Shown in pieces: positions 1 to 11,047 of a stretch of DNA of 64,000 nucleotides (within the stretch, counting starts at the first letter, position 1; each line of letters begins with the position of its first letter). The DNA lies in NCBI RefSeq assembly GCF_019396385.1, contig NZ_JAHKRN010000002.1:124001-188000 (forward strand), in the 5' to 3' direction. Under the pieces are notes generated by a model. The model was not told the origin of the DNA, made no database searches, and saw nothing but the letters and a program-made list of their open reading frames with translations. The stretch is from Nonomuraea harbinensis. GTDB taxonomy: Bacteria; Actinomycetota; Actinomycetes; Streptosporangiales; Streptosporangiaceae. The position numbers were made by a program, and so were the translations under genes.

Positions 1-6
1 ATCACC

Positions 7-2775
<2,769 letters not shown>

Positions 2776-2780
2776 GCCTT

Positions 2781-2819
2781 CCGCGCCTCCGCCCGGCCAC
2801 CAGCCGGCCGGAGGCGCGG
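2781..2819 (+). terminator. Hairpin terminator after acnA
   Basis: Perfect 11-bp arms, CCGCGCCTCCG and CGGAGGCGCGG, begin 5 bases after the acnA stop, with a GC-rich loop that can pair further. There is no clear T-run, which is common for actinobacterial terminators. Confidence 0.75.
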
Positions 2820-2914
2820 GCCAGGGCGAGATCCTGTCACGCCCGCATCAGGGGATCACCCGTGCCCACGAGACGCCGCCCGGCGACACACCCGTCGCCG
2901 GGCGGCTCTCCACG

Positions 2915-3679
2915 TCAGGACACTGCCGAGGGCGGGGCCGACCAGGTGTCGCAGGCGGAGGGGGAGACGGCGTGATGGCCGCGCTTGAGCCAGCGCACCC
3001 GGGTGGCGCCCGCGCCGTGGCTGCGCCGGTGCCCGTCGTCGCCGCTGGCGCGGGTGGCGTCGAGCAGTGCCGCCCAGTCGTCGCCGGTACGCTCCAGCGA
3101 CCCCCACACGGCGCCCAGGAACACCCCCGACAGGCAGTCGGTCTGCAGCTCGTAGCGGCGGCCCAGCTCGGCCTGGCGACCGGGGCTCGCCTTGACCCCG
3201 GCCTCGTAGTGGCGCCGGGCGCCGGTCAGCGACTGCAGGTGGTGGCCGTACTCGTGGGCGGCGACCTTCAGCGGGTAGAGGTCCGTGCGGTTCTCGATCC
3301 AGTCGCCGGTGAGCGGGAACACCAGGACGCGGCGGTTGGTGCAGTAGAAGGCGGCGGCGCTCTCGGGCCACGGCACGCCGCACACACGCCGCTCGGGCTC
3401 GTCGTAGAAGCGCACCGCGGGCTTGCGGAAGGGACGCCGGTCGGCGGCGAAGTGCGCCTTCCATGACTTATCCAGACACTTCACGACTGTGGCTAGATAC
3501 TCGCGCGTCTGCGGGATCCCCCCGTACGTGATCGCCGGCTCGGGGCACACCACCCGCGCCAGCTTCCCGCTCCCGGCGAACGGGTCCTTGTACGGGGCCG
3601 CGTGCGCGGGCAAGACGGGCACGGCTGCTGCGGCGACCACGCACAGCCCCAGGAACGCAGATCGGACTCGCACGATCAC
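2915..3679 (-). CDS. Secreted neutral zinc metallopeptidase (YpfJ-like)
   Basis: This is a predicted exported metalloprotease of the neutral zinc peptidase family (PF04228-like). A Sec signal peptide covers roughly residues 1-28: a short basic start, a hydrophobic core and an AHA-AP cleavage region. The zinc motif HEYGHHLQ is followed about 40 residues later by ELQTDCLSGVF, which supplies the third ligand region. The C terminus has ACDTW, the Cys-rich end shared with two paralogues at 22436-23215 and 23320-24186. The start is GTG, and an in-frame GTG two codons later is equally possible. The substrate is unknown. It converges on acnA and lies on the same strand as the next regulator, with a 39-bp gap. 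Confidence 0.85.
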   Translation of the reverse strand: MIVRVRSAFLGLCVVAAAAVPVLPAHAAPYKDPFAGSGKLARVVCPEPAITYGGIPQTREYLATVVKCLDKSWKAHFAADRRPFRKPAVRFYDEPERRVCGVPWPESAAAFYCTNRRVLVFPLTGDWIENRTDLYPLKVAAHEYGHHLQSLTGARRHYEAGVKASPGRQAELGRRYELQTDCLSGVFLGAVWGSLERTGDDWAALLDATRASGDDGHRRSHGAGATRVRWLKRGHHAVSPSACDTWSAPPSAVS

Positions 3680-3718
3680 GCAGCCTAGAGGATCCGCGGC
3701 CCCCGCCGCTCCGGGCCC

Positions 3719-4126
3719 TCATCGGCCTGTCGAGTCGCTCCTGGCCCGCCTGATGTCACCCTCGTGCCGTACCGCCCAGTCCGCCAGCGCCGAGAGGGGG
3801 ATCAGCAGGGACCGGCCGAGCGGGGTCAGGCTGTACTCGACGCTCGGCGGCACCGTCGGAAGCACCTCCCGCCGTACCAGCCCGTCGATCTCCAGGCCGC
3901 GCAGCGTACGGGTGAGCATGCGCTGGCTGATGCCCTCGACGGCGCGGTGCAGCTCGTTGTACCGGTGCGGCCGCCCGCCGAGCAGGACCACCAGGAGCAC
4001 GCTCCACTTGTCTCCGACGCGCCGGAACACCTCACCGGCAGGACAGGCCGCCAGTTCGTCCGCCGGCACGGGGCGCGGCAGCTCGTACGCGAGCGCGGAG
4101 GGAACACCGGTGTGCGTATCGGACAT
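3719..4126 (-). CDS. HxlR-family winged-helix transcriptional regulator
   Basis: This is a 135-residue MarR-like regulator of the HxlR family. It has the family start ACPAGEVFRRVGDKWSVLLV (one Cys near residue 28), then the HTH segment with YNELHRAVEGISQRMLTRTL and the wing LVRREVLPTVPPSVEYSLTPLG. Such proteins often sense electrophiles, redox state or small metabolites and usually control a divergent oxidoreductase. Here a short-chain dehydrogenase starts divergently 80 bases away, with a 7-bp-arm palindrome in the shared promoter. The ribosome site AAGAAGG lies a normal distance from the ATG. The inducer is unknown. Confidence 0.9.
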   Translation of the reverse strand: MSDTHTGVPSALAYELPRPVPADELAACPAGEVFRRVGDKWSVLLVVLLGGRPHRYNELHRAVEGISQRMLTRTLRGLEIDGLVRREVLPTVPPSVEYSLTPLGRSLLIPLSALADWAVRHEGDIRRARSDSTGR

Positions 4127-4157
4127 GAAACTGCCTTCTTTCGCCCTCTGCCCGGAT

Positions 4158-4174
4158 CCGCCCAGGATGGGCGG
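4158..4174. promoter_or_regulatory. Candidate HxlR operator in divergent promoter
   Basis: CCGCCCA-gga-TGGGCGG is a perfect 7-bp-arm inverted repeat. It sits between the divergent HxlR regulator (start 4126) and the SDR gene (start 4207), where an autoregulatory operator would be expected. Confidence 0.45.
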
Positions 4175-4206
4175 GCCATGATCTGACCTTACGGGGGAGG
4201 CGTACG

Positions 4207-5040
4207 ATGCCGAAGAATGTGATCATCAGCGGGGGCACGGACGGGATGGGCCGCGCGACCGCGCTGGCCCGGCTGGCGCGGGGCGACCAGGTCACCGTGA
4301 TCGGCAGCAGCGCCGCCAAGGGCCGCGCCCTGCTGGCCGAGGCGGACAGCGATCGCCTGCGGTTCCTGCGGGCGGACCTGTCGTCGATCGCCGAAGCGCG
4401 CCGGGCGATCGCGGAGATCGCCGGGCGGCACGGGACGGTGGACGCGCTGGCGCTGTTCGCCAACCGGGTGAACGCCCGCCGTCTGGAGACCGCCGACGGC
4501 CTGGAGTCCACGTTCGCCCTGTACTACCTGAGCCGTTACCTGCTGAGCCACGGCCTGCGCCCGCTGCTCGACGCCGCGCCCGATCCGGTCGTGGTGAACG
4601 TGGCCGGCGTCGGCGTCACGACGGGCCGGATCTTCTGGGACGACCCGCAGCTCACCCGCGGCTACGGTCAGGTACGCGCCCAGCTCCAGGCCGGTCGGGC
4701 CAACGACCTGCTCGGCGTCGCGTTCGCCCGGCACGCGGAAAGCCGCGCCAGGTACGTCCTCTATCACCCCGGGTTCACCCGCAGCGGCCTGGACGGGCAC
4801 CCGAACCCGCTGGTCCGCGCCGGGCTCAAGACGCTCGGCCGGCTCTTCGCCCGGCCGGTGGCCGACGCCGTGGCCCCCGTCGTGGCGTGGATCGACGCCC
4901 CGCCGCCGGCCCCGCTCACCGCCGTCGACCGCGGAAAACCGGTCCCGCTGTCGCTGCGTACGCTGGATCCGGACGACGCCGACCGGCTGGCCGCGTACAC
5001 CGGGGACCTGCTGAATGCCGTCGCCGGCTCTCCCGGATGA
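4207..5040 (+). CDS. Short-chain dehydrogenase/reductase-like protein (atypical active site)
   Basis: This Rossmann-fold NAD(P)-binding protein of 277 residues has the glycine-rich nucleotide motif SGGTDGMGRA near residue 8 and RFLRADLSS at the acidic-loop position. It resembles SDRs that form large families in actinomycetes. The canonical Tyr-x3-Lys catalytic pair is not evident: the expected segment reads QLQAGRANDLLGVAF. The protein may therefore be a non-catalytic or divergent member, or a reductase with changed chemistry. The GGGGGAGG ribosome site fixes the ATG. The divergent HxlR regulator probably controls it. The substrate is unknown. Confidence 0.8.
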   Translation: MPKNVIISGGTDGMGRATALARLARGDQVTVIGSSAAKGRALLAEADSDRLRFLRADLSSIAEARRAIAEIAGRHGTVDALALFANRVNARRLETADGLESTFALYYLSRYLLSHGLRPLLDAAPDPVVVNVAGVGVTTGRIFWDDPQLTRGYGQVRAQLQAGRANDLLGVAFARHAESRARYVLYHPGFTRSGLDGHPNPLVRAGLKTLGRLFARPVADAVAPVVAWIDAPPPAPLTAVDRGKPVPLSLRTLDPDDADRLAAYTGDLLNAVAGSPG

Positions 5041-5126
5041 CCCGGTCGCCGATCGCGTCGCCCGCGGAAGATCATCACTTCGTGCCAGGTGGGGCGACGG
5101 AGGGTGAGCATGATGGAGTAGTCCGC

Positions 5127-5855
5127 ATGGATGATCTGACGTTAGTGCTGCTAGTCGGCGGTTTGGCGGTTTTCGTGGGGGCGGTGGTCCAGGGGAGCGT
5201 GGGCTTCGGGATGGGCCTGGTGGCGGCTCCCGTGCTGACGCTGCTGGACCCTTCGCTGATGCCGGGCGCGATCCAGGTGACGAACATGACGTTGCCGCTG
5301 TTCACGCTGGCGGTGGAGTGGCGGCGCGTGGACTGGCGGGGGCTGGGTTTCGCGGTACTCGGCCGGTTGCCGGGCAGCGTCATCGGCGCCGCCATCGTGG
5401 TCTACATCTCCATCCACCACTTGGGCATCTTCGTGGGCGCCATGGTGCTCGTCGCGGTGATCCTCACGGCGCGGGCGGTGAGCCTGCCGCGGAACGGGTT
5501 CACGATCACCTCCGCGGGCTTCGTCTCCGGCATCACGGGCACCGCCACCGGCATCGGCGGGCCGCCCATCGCCCTCGTCTACCAGACCGCCAAGGGGCCG
5601 GAGATCCGGGCGACGCTGGCGATGTTCTTCTTCCTGAGCGCCGCCCAGTCTCTGGTCATCCTGGCCCTGGTCGGCCACCTGCCCGCCCGCGCGCTGGGCG
5701 CGGGCGCGGTGCTCGTCCTGCCGATGATCGCCGGCTTCCTCGTCTCGGGCCCGCTGCGCCGCTATCTCGACGGCGGCAAGGTCCGCATCGCCGTCCTCGT
5801 GGTGGCGGCGGTGTCGGCCGTCGTCCTGGTCGGCCAGAGCCTGGCGGGCGCGTGA
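5127..5855 (+). CDS. TauE/SafE-family membrane transporter
   Basis: This integral membrane protein of 242 residues has about eight hydrophobic segments. It belongs to the TauE/SafE (former DUF81) family, whose members are linked to export of sulfite, sulfoacetate or related organosulfur anions. Two repeated halves are visible, with FVGAVVQGSVGFGMGLVAAP near the start and the mirrored VSGITGTATGIGGPPIALV in the middle, which is the family hallmark. I chose the ATG at 5127 because GGAG lies 8 bases upstream. Longer versions of the frame run antisense-like through the preceding SDR and are unlikely. The transported anion cannot be read from sequence, and no sulfur-metabolism gene is adjacent. 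Confidence 0.88.
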   Translation: MDDLTLVLLVGGLAVFVGAVVQGSVGFGMGLVAAPVLTLLDPSLMPGAIQVTNMTLPLFTLAVEWRRVDWRGLGFAVLGRLPGSVIGAAIVVYISIHHLGIFVGAMVLVAVILTARAVSLPRNGFTITSAGFVSGITGTATGIGGPPIALVYQTAKGPEIRATLAMFFFLSAAQSLVILALVGHLPARALGAGAVLVLPMIAGFLVSGPLRRYLDGGKVRIAVLVVAAVSAVVLVGQSLAGA

Positions 5856-5856
5856 G

Positions 5857-5871
5857 CCCGCAGGACGCGGG
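5857..5871. terminator. Small hairpin between convergent genes
   Basis: CCCGC-aggac-GCGGG lies in the 16-bp gap between the TauE-like gene and the convergent beta-lactamase gene. It is short, so it is only a plausible bidirectional terminator. Confidence 0.4.
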
Positions 5872-6804
5872 TCAGGAGGCCTTGCCGAGCCCCCGTACCA
5901 GGAGGGAGGCGGTCCTGGCGATGACGCCGTTGTCCACCTCGGCGTCGGCGGAGGGGCGCTGGATGTAGACGGCGATGATCACCGGGGCGCCCGACGGCGG
6001 CCAGGCGATCGCGATGTCACTGGCGGTCCCGTACACGCCGCCCGTGCCCGTCTTGTCGCCTGCCGTCCAGCCCTTGGGCAGACCGGCGAAGATGCGCTCC
6101 TTCCCGGTCTCGGTGGCCCGCATCCAGTCGGTCAGCCGCTTCCTGTCGGCCGCCACCAGGGCGTCCCCGACAGTGATCTTCTTCAGGTCGCGGGCCATGG
6201 ACGCGGGCGTGATCGTGTCGCGCCTCTCTCCCGGCTTCCAGTCGTTCAGCTCGGTCTCCCAGCGGTCCAGCCGCCCGAACCGGTCGCCGAGCGAGCGGTA
6301 GTAGCGGGTCATGCCGGCGGGCCCGCCGATCTGCTTGAGCAGCACGTTGGCGGCGGTGTTGTCGCTCTGGGTGATGGTGGCGTGGCACAGCCGATCCGGG
6401 GTCATCCCGTTTCTGATGTTCTCCGGAAGGCCGGATACGGGGGAGTGGTCGACGACGTCCTTCTTCGTCCAGCGGAGGACGCGCTTCATCAGGCCGGGGT
6501 CCTCGGTGCGGGCCTTGTCCAGGATCGCGCCGCACAGGACGGCCTTGAACGTGGAGTTGCTCGGGAACCGCTCGCCGGCCCGGTGGCCGAAGGTCTTGCC
6601 GGTGCCCGTGTCGATGGCGAAGGCGCCGATGCGTCCCTGGTAGGAGGCTTCGAGCCGGCGCAGCTCCGCGCGGACGCCGTCCTCGCGGCCGGCCGGCGCG
6701 GCGACGGCGGCCTGCGGTCCCCCGGCGCCTCCGGCGAGCACTGCGGACAACGTCAGGAAGGAGAATGCGAGCTTGGCTCGGGTCCTCCGGAAGTAGCGCT
6801 GCAT
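5872..6804 (-). CDS. Secreted class A beta-lactamase
   Basis: This is a serine beta-lactamase of 310 residues that hydrolyses beta-lactams outside the membrane. A signal peptide covers about residues 1-35. All class A motifs are present in order: S-x-x-K as STFK in FPSNSTFKAV, SDN in TQSDNTAAN, the omega-loop E-x-x-L-N as ETELN, and KTG in DKTGTGG. Nothing suggests inactivation. The spectrum cannot be assigned; ETELNDWKPGERRDT matches general actinomycete class A enzymes. No BlaR/BlaI-type regulator is adjacent, so its regulation is unclear. A 251-bp region separates it from the divergent AfsR-type gene. Confidence 0.95.
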   Translation of the reverse strand: MQRYFRRTRAKLAFSFLTLSAVLAGGAGGPQAAVAAPAGREDGVRAELRRLEASYQGRIGAFAIDTGTGKTFGHRAGERFPSNSTFKAVLCGAILDKARTEDPGLMKRVLRWTKKDVVDHSPVSGLPENIRNGMTPDRLCHATITQSDNTAANVLLKQIGGPAGMTRYYRSLGDRFGRLDRWETELNDWKPGERRDTITPASMARDLKKITVGDALVAADRKRLTDWMRATETGKERIFAGLPKGWTAGDKTGTGGVYGTASDIAIAWPPSGAPVIIAVYIQRPSADAEVDNGVIARTASLLVRGLGKAS

Positions 6805-6880
6805 GTCAAAGCCCCTGATTCAGATCTCGATCTCGTACGGGAACGAGCAGACCAGAGGTTCCGGCAAGCTGTCCAATAGT

Positions 6881-6905
6881 GATATCGGTACCCCGTCGAT
6901 ATCGG
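6881..6905. repeat. Direct repeat GATATCGG in divergent promoter region
   Basis: Two copies of GATATCGG (6881-6888 and 6898-6905), 17 bp apart, lie in the 251-bp gap between the beta-lactamase and the AfsR-type regulator. Each core GATATC is also a palindrome. Apart from this pair I see no gene or clear structure in the gap. Confidence 0.4.
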
Positions 6906-7055
6906 GAACATCATGAGAGCAGGTAGGCGCGGCCTCGGACCGGCCTCATCCTGATCGACCGTCGTCCCCCAGATCGGTGGATCTCCTTCGCCATCGCCTG
7001 ACCGGGAACCGCCGACCGGCTCGGTACGTATGACGACGTTGGGGAGAACAGGAGC

Positions 7056-9890
7056 ATGGAGATCCGCATTCTCGGACCCGTCGAGGTCCGCAGGGACGGG
7101 GCGACGGTGCCGCTCGGCGGTGCGAAGCACCGTGCGCTGCTCGCGCTCCTGACGCTCAACGCCAACCGCGTCGTACCCCTCGACCGGCTGATCGCGGCGC
7201 TGTGGGGCGACGCCGTGCCCGCGACGGTCGCCAACCAGGTCCAGCAGGCGGTGTCCAAGCTGCGCCGGGTGCTGGGAGGGGACGCCACCGGAGCGTCCCC
7301 GCTCGTGCGCCGCTCGGCGGGTTATGTCCTGTGGCTGGACGAGGCGGCGAGCGATGTCGCGGCCTTCGAGCGCCTCGCCGAGCGTGGCCGCGCCGCGCTC
7401 GTCGAGGGCAGGCCGTCCGACGCCGCTCGTGACCTCGGCGCCGCGCTCGATCTGTGGCGAGGTCCGGCGTGCGGCGACACGACCGGCCCGCTGGTCATCC
7501 TCGAGCGGCCACGGCTTGAGGAGCGACGACTGGCCGTCCTGCACGACAGGATCGACGCCGATCTCGCGCTCGGCCGCCACGCGGAGCTGGCCGGCGAGCT
7601 GACGGCGCTGGTGGCCGGACATCCGCTGCGCGAGTCGTTACGCGAACGGCTCATGCTCGCGCTGTACAGGTCCGGCCGCCAGGCCGAGGCTCTGGAGGAG
7701 TACCAGCGGCTGTACCGCCTCCTCGACGAGGAGCTGGGGGTCCAGCCATGCCCGAGCGTGCGACGGCTGCACCGGCGGATGCTCGCCGGCGCACCCGATC
7801 TGGACGTCCCGCCGGCTTCGAGCCCACCGGCACCACCGGATCCGTCCGGCGGGCACGGGCTCAGGGAGACGCCGGTCGTCCCGCGCCAGCTTCCGGCGGG
7901 CACCGGTGACTTCGTCGGCCGGGACGAGCAGGTCAAGCTGCTCGACGGCCTGCTCCCCGACGCCGAGAGCCCCGCCCCGCGGGCCGTGGTGATCTCGGCC
8001 GTGTCCGGTACGGCCGGCATCGGCAAGACCGCGCTGGCGGTGCACTGGGCGCACCGGGTCGCCGGCCGTTTTCCCGACGGTCAGCTGTACGTGAACCTGA
8101 GGGGCTTCGACCCGGCCGGTCACGCGCTGACGCCGGCCGAATCGCTGCGCCGATGTCTCGACGCCCTCGGGGTATCACCGCGGCGGATCCCCGCCGACGT
8201 CGACGCCCAGGCAGGGCTCTACCGCAGCCTGCTGTCCGGCAAACGCGTGCTCGTCCTGCTGGACAATGCCCGGGACGAGGAACAGGTACGGCCCCTGCTC
8301 CCGGCCTCACCGGGTTGCCTCGCCTTGATCACCAGCCGCGACCGTCTTGCCGGCCTCGTCGCGACCGAGGCCGCCCGGCCGGTCAGTCTCGGCCTGCTCA
8401 CCGGTGCCGAGGCGCGCGAGCTGCTCGCGCGCCGGCTCGGCCACGATCGGGTCGCCGCCGAGCCACAGGCCGTCGACACCATCGTCTCCCGCTGCGCGCG
8501 GCTCCCTCTCGCGCTGGCGGTGATGGCCGCCCGCGCCGCCGTCCAGCCCGGCTTCCCCTTGCGGGCGCTGGCCGGGCAGCTGTGCGACGCCCCGGCCGCC
8601 CTCGACGCCTTCGCGGGCACCGATCCCGCCACCGACCTCAGAGCGGTCTTCTCGCTCTCCTACACCAGGCTCCCGGCGGGCGCGGCCCGGCTCTTCCGGC
8701 TTCTGGCACTGCACCCGGGCCCGGACGTCTCCGTCGCCGCGGCCGCCGGGCTCGCCGGCGTGCCGGTCGCCGAGGTCCGGCCCCTGCTGAACACCCTCAC
8801 CGCCGCCCAGCTGCTCGTCGAGCACCGTCCGGGCCGCTTCAGCTTCCACGACCTGCTCCGCGCCTACGCCGGCGAACTCGTCCGGGACCAGGAGACCGCC
8901 GCCGGATCGCGCGAGGCGCTGCGCCGGGTGCTCGACCACTACGCGCACACGGGCCATCGGGCGGCGCTGCTGATCAACCCGGCGCGCAGCGCGATCGAGT
9001 TCGGCGATCCCGCCCACGGGGTCACGGTTGACGAGCTCACCGACGACCGGCAGGCGCGGACCTGGTTCTCGGACGAGCGTCCCGCTCTGCTCGCGGCCGT
9101 CGGGCGGGCGGCGGCCGAGCGGTTCGACACCGCGGCGTGGCGGATCGCCTGGACTCTTGAGAACCACCTTGACTGGCAGGCTCAGTGGGACGACCTCGCC
9201 GGGACGCAGCGCGTCGCTCTCGCCGCGGCGGAGCGACTGGGCGATGTCCTCCAGCAGGTTCTGTCGCACCTGGCCCTGGGGTGCGCGCTCTGCAGCCTCG
9301 GCCGGTACGACGAGGCCCGGACCCATGCGGGGCGGGCCATGGAACTCGCGGCGGACCGCGCGGACGAGCGGGGGCAGGCGGAGGCGCACCACACGCTCGC
9401 CTGGATCCACGGGCAGCGCGGCGAGTTCGGCGAGGCCGTCCGTCACACGCGACTCGCCCTCGACCTGTACCGCGCCGCTGACATGCTGTTCGGGCAGGCC
9501 GAGGCGCTCGACGGGCTGGGCCGGCTGTACGCCGAGCTCGGCGAAGGCGACCGGGCCGTGCGATGCTGCCGGCAGGCGCTCGCCCTGTTCGAGCGGATCG
9601 GCGACCCCCGGGCGCAGGGCGGGGCCTGGGACAGTCTCGGGTACGCCCACCACCGTCTCGGCCGCCACGACGAGGCCGTCACCTGTTACCGCCGGGCCCT
9701 CGCTCTCCTGCGGACGGGGCTGGACCCCGTGACGGAGGCGGAGACGCTCGTTCACCTCGGTGACGCGTACGCGGCCCTGTGCGGCGACGAGCCGGCGCGA
9801 CAGGCCTGGCGCGACGCGCTGGCCATCCTGGACGAGCTCGGCCACCCCGGCGCCGGACGAGTCCGCGCGAAGCTCCATACCGGCGACTGA
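7056..9890 (+). CDS. AfsR/SARP-family regulator with NB-ARC and TPR domains
   Basis: This 944-residue large SARP activator resembles AfsR. The order is an OmpR-type winged helix (about 1-95, MEIRILGPVEVRRDG start), a bacterial transcriptional activation domain (about 100-245), a Pro-rich linker, and an NB-ARC/STAND ATPase with Walker A SGTAGIGKTALAV and Walker B RVLVLLDNARDEEQ. TPR-like helices follow (about 700-930), for example LSHLALGCALCSLGRYDEA. Such proteins integrate signals and activate antibiotic or stress genes by binding direct repeats near -35 boxes. GGAG precedes the ATG. No biosynthetic genes are adjacent; the nearest peptide cluster is 44 kb away. It may control the divergent beta-lactamase, but that is inference. 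Confidence 0.93.
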   Translation: MEIRILGPVEVRRDGATVPLGGAKHRALLALLTLNANRVVPLDRLIAALWGDAVPATVANQVQQAVSKLRRVLGGDATGASPLVRRSAGYVLWLDEAASDVAAFERLAERGRAALVEGRPSDAARDLGAALDLWRGPACGDTTGPLVILERPRLEERRLAVLHDRIDADLALGRHAELAGELTALVAGHPLRESLRERLMLALYRSGRQAEALEEYQRLYRLLDEELGVQPCPSVRRLHRRMLAGAPDLDVPPASSPPAPPDPSGGHGLRETPVVPRQLPAGTGDFVGRDEQVKLLDGLLPDAESPAPRAVVISAVSGTAGIGKTALAVHWAHRVAGRFPDGQLYVNLRGFDPAGHALTPAESLRRCLDALGVSPRRIPADVDAQAGLYRSLLSGKRVLVLLDNARDEEQVRPLLPASPGCLALITSRDRLAGLVATEAARPVSLGLLTGAEARELLARRLGHDRVAAEPQAVDTIVSRCARLPLALAVMAARAAVQPGFPLRALAGQLCDAPAALDAFAGTDPATDLRAVFSLSYTRLPAGAARLFRLLALHPGPDVSVAAAAGLAGVPVAEVRPLLNTLTAAQLLVEHRPGRFSFHDLLRAYAGELVRDQETAAGSREALRRVLDHYAHTGHRAALLINPARSAIEFGDPAHGVTVDELTDDRQARTWFSDERPALLAAVGRAAAERFDTAAWRIAWTLENHLDWQAQWDDLAGTQRVALAAAERLGDVLQQVLSHLALGCALCSLGRYDEARTHAGRAMELAADRADERGQAEAHHTLAWIHGQRGEFGEAVRHTRLALDLYRAADMLFGQAEALDGLGRLYAELGEGDRAVRCCRQALALFERIGDPRAQGGAWDSLGYAHHRLGRHDEAVTCYRRALALLRTGLDPVTEAETLVHLGDAYAALCGDEPARQAWRDALAILDELGHPGAGRVRAKLHTGD

Positions 9891-10027
9891 GCCGCACTCC
9901 CCGGCACCCGCCGGGCACGAGCGTGCAAAGCCCGCGCATAAGCGTCGCGATAACCCCCGCGTCGCACACTGGTCCAGCCGGAGACCTCCGGGCGGATCAC
10001 TGGACGAAATCGGGAGGACGAAGTCAG

Positions 10028-10453
10028 ATGACCTGGTCGCGACGGATCCGTTCAACCGCGGGAGCCGCGCTCGGCGCCCTCACTCTTGTGCTCTTCACGG
10101 CGACCCCGTCCAGTGCGGAGGAGCATCGCCACTTCAACCTGGTCGCGCACAACGGGGTCGACTACGCGGGGAACTTCGCCGGGCCGGAGCCTCACCTTTC
10201 CGCGTGGCTCATCTTCCACTCCCAGAGGGAGGTGTTCCTCAGAGGACATGTTCACGACACGCAGGTCGACGGCTGGTGCGCGATGGTGTCGGTAACCGTC
10301 AACGACGGGTTCCCCGGTGCCGGCACCTTCCGCAGGGAGACCTGCGGTTACCTGACGAAGAAGTTCGTCGACGAGACCATCAACAAGACCCGCCTCTACA
10401 CCATCAAAGTCGCGGTGGGCCTGCGTTATCCGCCCACCGGTCAGATCAGGTAG
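10028..10453 (+). CDS. Small secreted protein of unknown function
   Basis: I do not recognise this family. The product is 141 residues with a clear Sec signal peptide (basic MTWSRRIRSTAG, hydrophobic core, cleavage near PSSA-EE). The mature part is about 110 residues and begins EEHRHFNLVAHNG. It has two Cys, in DGWCAMVSVTV and FRRETCGYL, that could form a disulfide, and strand-rich sequence. I placed the start at the ATG preceded by GGGAGG. It follows the AfsR-type gene by 137 bp and ends before a strong hairpin, so it is likely its own transcript. Confidence 0.75.
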   Translation: MTWSRRIRSTAGAALGALTLVLFTATPSSAEEHRHFNLVAHNGVDYAGNFAGPEPHLSAWLIFHSQREVFLRGHVHDTQVDGWCAMVSVTVNDGFPGAGTFRRETCGYLTKKFVDETINKTRLYTIKVAVGLRYPPTGQIR

Positions 10454-10508
10454 GGCGAGAGCGTGAAGTACCAGAACCCGTACTGGTGAACGTTTCTCCA
10501 GCGCTGAT

Positions 10509-10540
10509 CGCCGGGAGTGCCTCGACGGGCGCTCCCGGCG
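10509..10540 (+). terminator. Hairpin terminator after the small secreted protein gene
   Basis: Perfect 9-bp arms CGCCGGGAG and CTCCCGGCG lie 55 bases after the stop, with a 14-base loop that allows a further GC pairing. Confidence 0.65.
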
Positions 10541-10589
10541 CTCTTCCGGCGCATGCGTAGGCCCGCCGGGCCCGGGCAGGCGCTCCCGC

Positions 10590-11036
10590 ATGAAGTCACG
10601 AGTTCTGACGAGTTCCGACGGCGTGAGCGTGCACGCGATCATCATGGACAAGGGCGACGAGGCCATGACCGAGCTGCAGCGCTGGGCGGAGGAGCACGAG
10701 GTCACGGCGGCCGCGCTCACCGCGATCGGCGCGTTCAGCGGCGCCACGCTCGGCTATTTCGACCCGGAGCGCGGCGGCTACCTCCGCATCCCCGTCAGGG
10801 AGCAGGTCGAGGTCCTGAGCCTGACCGGCGACATCGCGGTCGCCGACGGGCGCCCGCAGATCCACGCGCACGCGGTCGTCGGCCTGCGCGACGGCGCCAC
10901 CCGGGGCGGCCACCTCCTGGAGGCCACGGTCTGGCCCACGCTGGAGGTCATCGTGCGGGAGTCGCCGGTCTGGCTGCGCAAGCGCCACGACCCCGAGACC
11001 GGCCTTTGCCTGATCGACCTGCCGTCGTCCGGCTGA
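10590..11036 (+). CDS. PPC-domain (DUF296) protein
   Basis: This 148-residue protein consists of a single PPC domain (plants and prokaryotes conserved, DUF296). The bacterial fold is a trimeric beta-barrel, and in plants it is attached to AT-hook DNA-binding proteins. Recognisable parts are the opening MKSRVLTSSDGVSVHAIIMDKGDE, split here by hydrophobic strands, the AIGAFSGATLGYFD segment, and IHAHAVVGLRDG with GGHLLEA, whose histidines could bind metal. The bacterial role is unknown. The nearest in-frame ATG gives the conventional domain start. It converges on the ThDP enzyme with only three bases between stops. Confidence 0.85.
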   Translation: MKSRVLTSSDGVSVHAIIMDKGDEAMTELQRWAEEHEVTAAALTAIGAFSGATLGYFDPERGGYLRIPVREQVEVLSLTGDIAVADGRPQIHAHAVVGLRDGATRGGHLLEATVWPTLEVIVRESPVWLRKRHDPETGLCLIDLPSSG

Positions 11037-11047
11037 GGCTCAGCCGG
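11029..11047. terminator. Palindrome holding both convergent stop codons
   Basis: CCGGCTGAG-g-CTCAGCCGG is a perfect 9-bp-arm palindrome. The TGA of the PPC gene (11034-11036) and the TGA of the opposite-strand ThDP gene (11040-11042 read on the minus strand) both lie inside it. In RNA it would form a stem of about 7 bp and can stop transcription in both directions. Confidence 0.6.

Noticed and set aside
6881-6905. GATATCGG repeats as a SARP binding site
   Set aside because: SARP sites are usually 7-base repeats at 11- or 22-bp spacing. The 17-bp spacing here does not fit.
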